A stretch of 20,204 nucleotides of DNA from a virus. A program made the position numbers and the translations under genes. Shown piece after piece: positions 19,653-20,204 of the stretch. The notes under the pieces are model-generated. The model had not been told where the DNA came from and did not search any database. It saw only the letters and a list, made by a program, of their open reading frames with translations. How positions within the stretch are numbered: position 1 is the stretch's first letter; each line of letters opens with the position of its first letter. The stretch covers positions 1 through 20,204 of IMG/VR virus record IMGVR_UViG_3300017751_000333, one strand, 5' to 3'.

Positions 19653-19674
19653 ACACGGCAATTAATTGCCGTGT
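19653..19674. promoter_or_regulatory. 22-base perfect palindrome (half-site ACACGGCAATT)
   Basis: A perfect 22-base inverted repeat about 34 bases before the DUF932 start. As RNA it makes a nine-pair stem with a UUAA loop. Downstream there is no good T run (CTTAATCAAATTTT), so as a terminator it would be imperfect. It shares CGGCAAT half-sites with the palindrome at 18947, although the half-site spacing differs by two bases. Confidence 0.65.
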
Positions 19675-19707
19675 CTTAATCAAATTTTAACATAAACAAA
19701 CAAAACA

Positions 19708-20204
19708 ATGAATAATCTAAATAATGATACATTTAACACATTAGAAGAAACCGGAACGAATTACACGGTTAACAAGCTACCACTTTACGCAATGAATGAA
19801 AAGACGTTTGAATCTATGCAGACAAACTCATTTGGTATTTTTCGCAATGATTCCGGCGCATGGCTCGGGACGGTTGGCGAAAGATACACCACTATTCAAA
19901 ACAAAGATTTAGCAGATATAATAGTTAAGATTAAAAATGAATTTGGTGGTAAGATTCGCGGGGGATCCTTTAAGAATGGCGCAAAGGTTTACTATCAAAA
20001 TAGCCTACCGGATCACGTTATAAATGAGCATAAGATTAAAAGATTTATAACTTCTTTGAATAGCCATGACGGTAGCGGTTCGGTTTCGTTTGGCGCATCT
20101 AATACGGTTGTAATTTGTGACAATCAATTCCATTACATGTCGAAAGAACTTGAATCTTTCCGGCACACGTCCAACGCTGAAACACGCTTAAAATTAGCGG
20201 TTGA
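19708..20204 (+). CDS. DUF932 family protein (3' partial)
   Basis: The gene starts at ATG 19708 after an A-rich leader and runs off the window; 165 codons are seen. The sequence 'LPLYAMNEKTFE', 'GAWLGTVGERYTTIQNKDLA', 'GKIRGGSFKNGAKVYYQNSL', 'LNSHDGSGSVSFGASNTVVI', 'CDNQFHY', 'NAETRLKLAV' matches the DUF932 (TIGR03299-like) phage/plasmid family, including its 'V-G-x-x-Y-x-x-x-Q-N' and 'S-H-D-G-S' blocks. The molecular job is unknown; members are usually early genes near replication or recombination functions. Arginine is mostly CGC or CGG and GGC and TCG codons are frequent, unlike most genes in the window, hinting at different origin or selection. Confidence 0.85.
   Translation, partial: MNNLNNDTFNTLEETGTNYTVNKLPLYAMNEKTFESMQTNSFGIFRNDSGAWLGTVGERYTTIQNKDLADIIVKIKNEFGGKIRGGSFKNGAKVYYQNSLPDHVINEHKIKRFITSLNSHDGSGSVSFGASNTVVICDNQFHYMSKELESFRHTSNAETRLKLAV

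Noticed and set aside
19631-19660. GGGTTCAATACTCG, similar to a tRNA T-arm, considered as a tRNA or attachment-site fragment
   Set aside because: The stem has only weak pairing and no matching acceptor or anticodon arm lies upstream. No integrase is seen in the window to support an attachment site.
1-20204. CRISPR arrays, transposases, insertion sequences, tRNA and rRNA genes
   Set aside because: No evenly spaced palindromic repeats with unique spacers, no transposase-like frames with terminal inverted repeats, and no cloverleaf-like sequence were seen.

Overview
The window looks like a central piece of an AT-rich tailed-phage genome (a siphovirus, or a prophage or metagenomic contig of one) that infects a member of the Bacteroidota, probably a flavobacterium. 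Three things point there. The tail-hub protein has an 'FWxGW...EPxxxPPYxIxLxAxDGxxLLKD' block that I associate with Bacteroidota phages. The fibre carries 'GNVGIGTTxP' repeats. Start codons lack Shine-Dalgarno sequences and follow A-rich leaders, while several intergenic gaps contain matches to the Bacteroidota sigma-A promoter (TTTG, about 19-20 bases, TAnnTTTG). Every convincing gene is on the + strand and most overlap or abut. I see no terminase, portal, capsid, integrase, tRNA or CRISPR here.

Layout. (1) 1-10378 is a structural module: a 5'-truncated fibre with an S74 self-cleaving chaperone domain, a small beta-rich protein, a DUF5675 protein, a small helical protein, a tail terminator, two paralogous tail-tube proteins, a tail assembly chaperone pair joined by a programmed -1 frameshift, the tape measure and a large tail-hub protein. 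(2) 10379-10451 is a gap with a promoter-like sequence. (3) 10452-18539 is a recombination, replication and accessory module: an ERF-type annealing protein, a small conserved protein, a RecE-like PD-(D/E)XK exonuclease, a GT42/DUF115-like protein, an HNH nuclease, a DnaB-like helicase, an exported lysozyme, a 40-residue membrane peptide, a GT4-like glycosyltransferase, a second PD-(D/E)XK nuclease, a zinc-finger protein, a lipoprotein-like protein and several small unknowns. (4) 18540-19001 is the only long gap. It holds a strong intrinsic terminator, an almost pure A/T tract, four GGRGCAAAY-type repeats, a promoter and a palindrome. (5) 19002-20204 holds two small unknown genes, a second and larger palindrome with the same GGCAAT half-site, and the start of a DUF932 gene.

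How it fits together. Region 1 builds a flexible tail; the tape-measure length suggests a tail of about 100 nm. Regions 3 and 5 copy and recombine the genome. Lysis functions appear scattered through region 3 rather than grouped. Region 4 separates two transcription units and is the best place in the window for a regulatory switch and possibly a replication origin. Function calls rest on motif recognition by eye; no database search was run.
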